The translations under genes and the position numbers were made by a program. DNA of 64,000 nucleotides from NCBI GenBank assembly GCA_016858145.1, contig JAEHOE010000143.1:1-64000 (forward strand), written 5' to 3'. Positions 62,659 to 64,000 of the stretch are shown here, in pieces. The notes beneath the pieces are model-generated. The model ran no database searches. It saw only the letters and a list, made by a program, of their open reading frames with translations, and was not told the DNA's origin. The DNA is from Edaphochlamys debaryana. Its lineage: Eukaryota; Chlorophyta; Chlorophyceae; Chlamydomonadales. The number at the start of each line of letters is the position of its first letter. Position 1 is the first letter of the stretch.

Positions 62659-63461
62659 GCGCCGCGGAGCACGCCCGGAGCGCCGCGCCAGCATGCACGT
62701 GCGCCAGCGGGCACGTGCACGGCAGGTGCTGCACGGAGTGCACGCCTGGAGCGCGCTGGCGCGGGTGCGAGCGGGCAAGCGGGGGAGGAGCTGGAGGAGC
62801 GGCGTCGCGTTGGCGGTCGCGCCGCGTCAGGAGAGCACAGCTGTTGTGGGAGCTTTTGGCGCGGCGCGGACGCGGGCCCGCGCCGGTTGGTGAGCGGCTA
62901 GGCGTGGAGGCCGGAGGGTGGGCCGTCGGGGTGGGAAGGGCGTCGATAGCTGGCTGCTGGGTGGAGAGTCGGTCGTGATTCTGGGCGGTTGGCGTGGGCT
63001 TTGTGAAACGTCGTCAGTGTGGCGGCGAGCAGAGTCGCGAATGGAGAGAGGAGGCGTGGTGAGGGGCCGAAACACGGTGCCTCAACGCACGGGAGAGGGG
63101 TAGCGTGCGCGCAGGAGTCGCGGGCTGAGCGAGGTGTGGCGGAGGGTGCGCCGGAGAGGCGTGGGGCTGTGTGAGGGTTGGAGAGCGCGAGTCCGGCACA
63201 GGCCGGGCGGCGCCGTCGGCATGGGCCTTGCTCTTGTAAGGTCTCGTGTGGTTCCATTTCGAAGTGCCGCGCCCCGACCTCAGATTCATGGCTGCTCACT
63301 TGACGGCCGGCGCGCAAACCGTGCTGGGCGTGCACCGCCATCTTCAAATTGGCCAAGCGCAAGGATGCCGTCGCCATTACAAGTGTCAGAGAGTGTATTC
63401 TTAATACTGCAAGCAGTCGCCCATTGTGGCATCCTCGCAATAACAGTCCCGTGGCGATCAA
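62659..63461. other. Intergenic region
   Basis: 3' UTR of the isomerase gene and promoter of the next gene. No other feature is supportable. Confidence 0.5.
63235..63239 (+). terminator. TGTAA poly(A) signal candidate, isopropylmalate isomerase
   Basis: TGTAA about 580 bp after the stop. A second TGTAA overlaps the stop codon itself (ATGTAA), so the real site is unclear. Confidence 0.3.
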
Positions 63462-63770
63462 ATGCTCCAAGGCGACATCGTTTCGGGGCTTGTAGACGTG
63501 TTGAGCACATGCCCCAACATCTGGCAGCACTTCGACCGACGCGAGAAGGCGCAGTTGCGCGCGAGTTGCCGAGCGGCTCGGGCCGCAGCGGATGCCCAAA
63601 CATCACAGCTGCGGCTCAGCCCCATGGAGGACCCTTTTTCTCATGGTGGCATTCCGCTCAACCAGCAAGGGCTCGCAGCTCTCGCTGGCCTGACAGCGCG
63701 GAGCTGTCGCCCGACAGCCCTGTGTGTCGCGTTCACGGCGGGCTGCTACTGCCCGAGCGCCTTCGCCAAG
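63462..63770 (+). CDS. F-box-like protein, first exon only (runs off the window)
   Basis: The open frame starts MLQGDIVSGLVDVLSTCPN and ends at a GTAAGC donor after PSAFAK, so the gene continues past 64000. FDRREKAQLRASCRAARAAAD resembles the F-box-like helix of the LRR gene at 22808-25590, where the matching segment is RDALCSLRRSCKAFRAVVDA. An LRR region is expected in later exons but is not in the window. Function as a ubiquitin-ligase adaptor is inferred only. The C-rich sequence after 63780 is typical of introns here. Confidence 0.6.
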
Positions 63771-64000
63771 TAAGCTTCTCCGCTTGCCCCCCGTCCCACT
63801 CGTCTAACCCCCACCTACCCCAGTGCCCCACACTTTCACCCCTCAAATACGGCTGCTCCTTACTGCCGCTTCTCCTCGCCTTGTTCCAATACCCCCAAAC
63901 CCGGCCATCCCCCGCCACCCCCCACCCCTACATCACTCCAATGTAGCCTCGCCCCAGCGCTGCAGTTCTGCGGAGCCGCCGTTAAGCGCCTGAAGCTCAC

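Overview
This window is nuclear DNA of a GC-rich green alga. Almost every gene has several GT-AG introns, many introns run from G-rich at the donor to C-rich at the acceptor, and chloroplast-type N-termini are present. The best fit is a Chlorella/Micractinium-like trebouxiophyte or a volvocine alga. The sequence alone does not settle the species.

Layout. (1) Positions 1 to about 14.85 kb are repeat-rich. They hold a 5'-cut, frameshifted LINE copy on the + strand (1-4368), an inverted scrap of LINE 3' UTR (4369-4770), a short satellite scrap, an apparently full-length and intact two-ORF LINE on the - strand (about 4814-13640), and a 182-bp satellite array that changes orientation in its middle (13643-14840). 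(2) 14.85-17.1 kb has no supportable gene and one degenerate minisatellite. (3) From 17.1 kb to the right edge the window is genic: an S-adenosylmethionine carrier (+), an F-box-like/LRR protein (-), a large alpha-solenoid-like protein of unknown function (-), a GCNA-type SprT/zinc-ribbon/HMG protease (+), ubiquitin-RPL40 (-), a DJ-1/Hsp31-like protein (-), a pseudogene scrap and a hAT-type MITE, a GLG1-type Cys-rich Golgi membrane protein (+), a small membrane protein with TPRR motifs (+), a DUF1517 plastid protein (-), the large subunit of isopropylmalate isomerase (+), and the first exon of another F-box-like protein (+, running off the edge).

How they work together. The genes are mostly unrelated housekeeping functions, as expected in a eukaryote. 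DUF1517 and isopropylmalate isomerase are divergent, 418 bp apart, and both look plastid targeted. The SAM carrier probably serves the plastid or mitochondrion. The GCNA protein would repair DNA-protein crosslinks.

How the gene models were made. They were spliced by eye from GT-AG sites and conserved protein segments. For the SAM carrier, ubiquitin-RPL40, GLG1, the small membrane protein, DUF1517 and isopropylmalate isomerase, the exon lengths add up to whole codons. The remaining models have stated uncertainties. No tRNA, rRNA or CRISPR was recognised.
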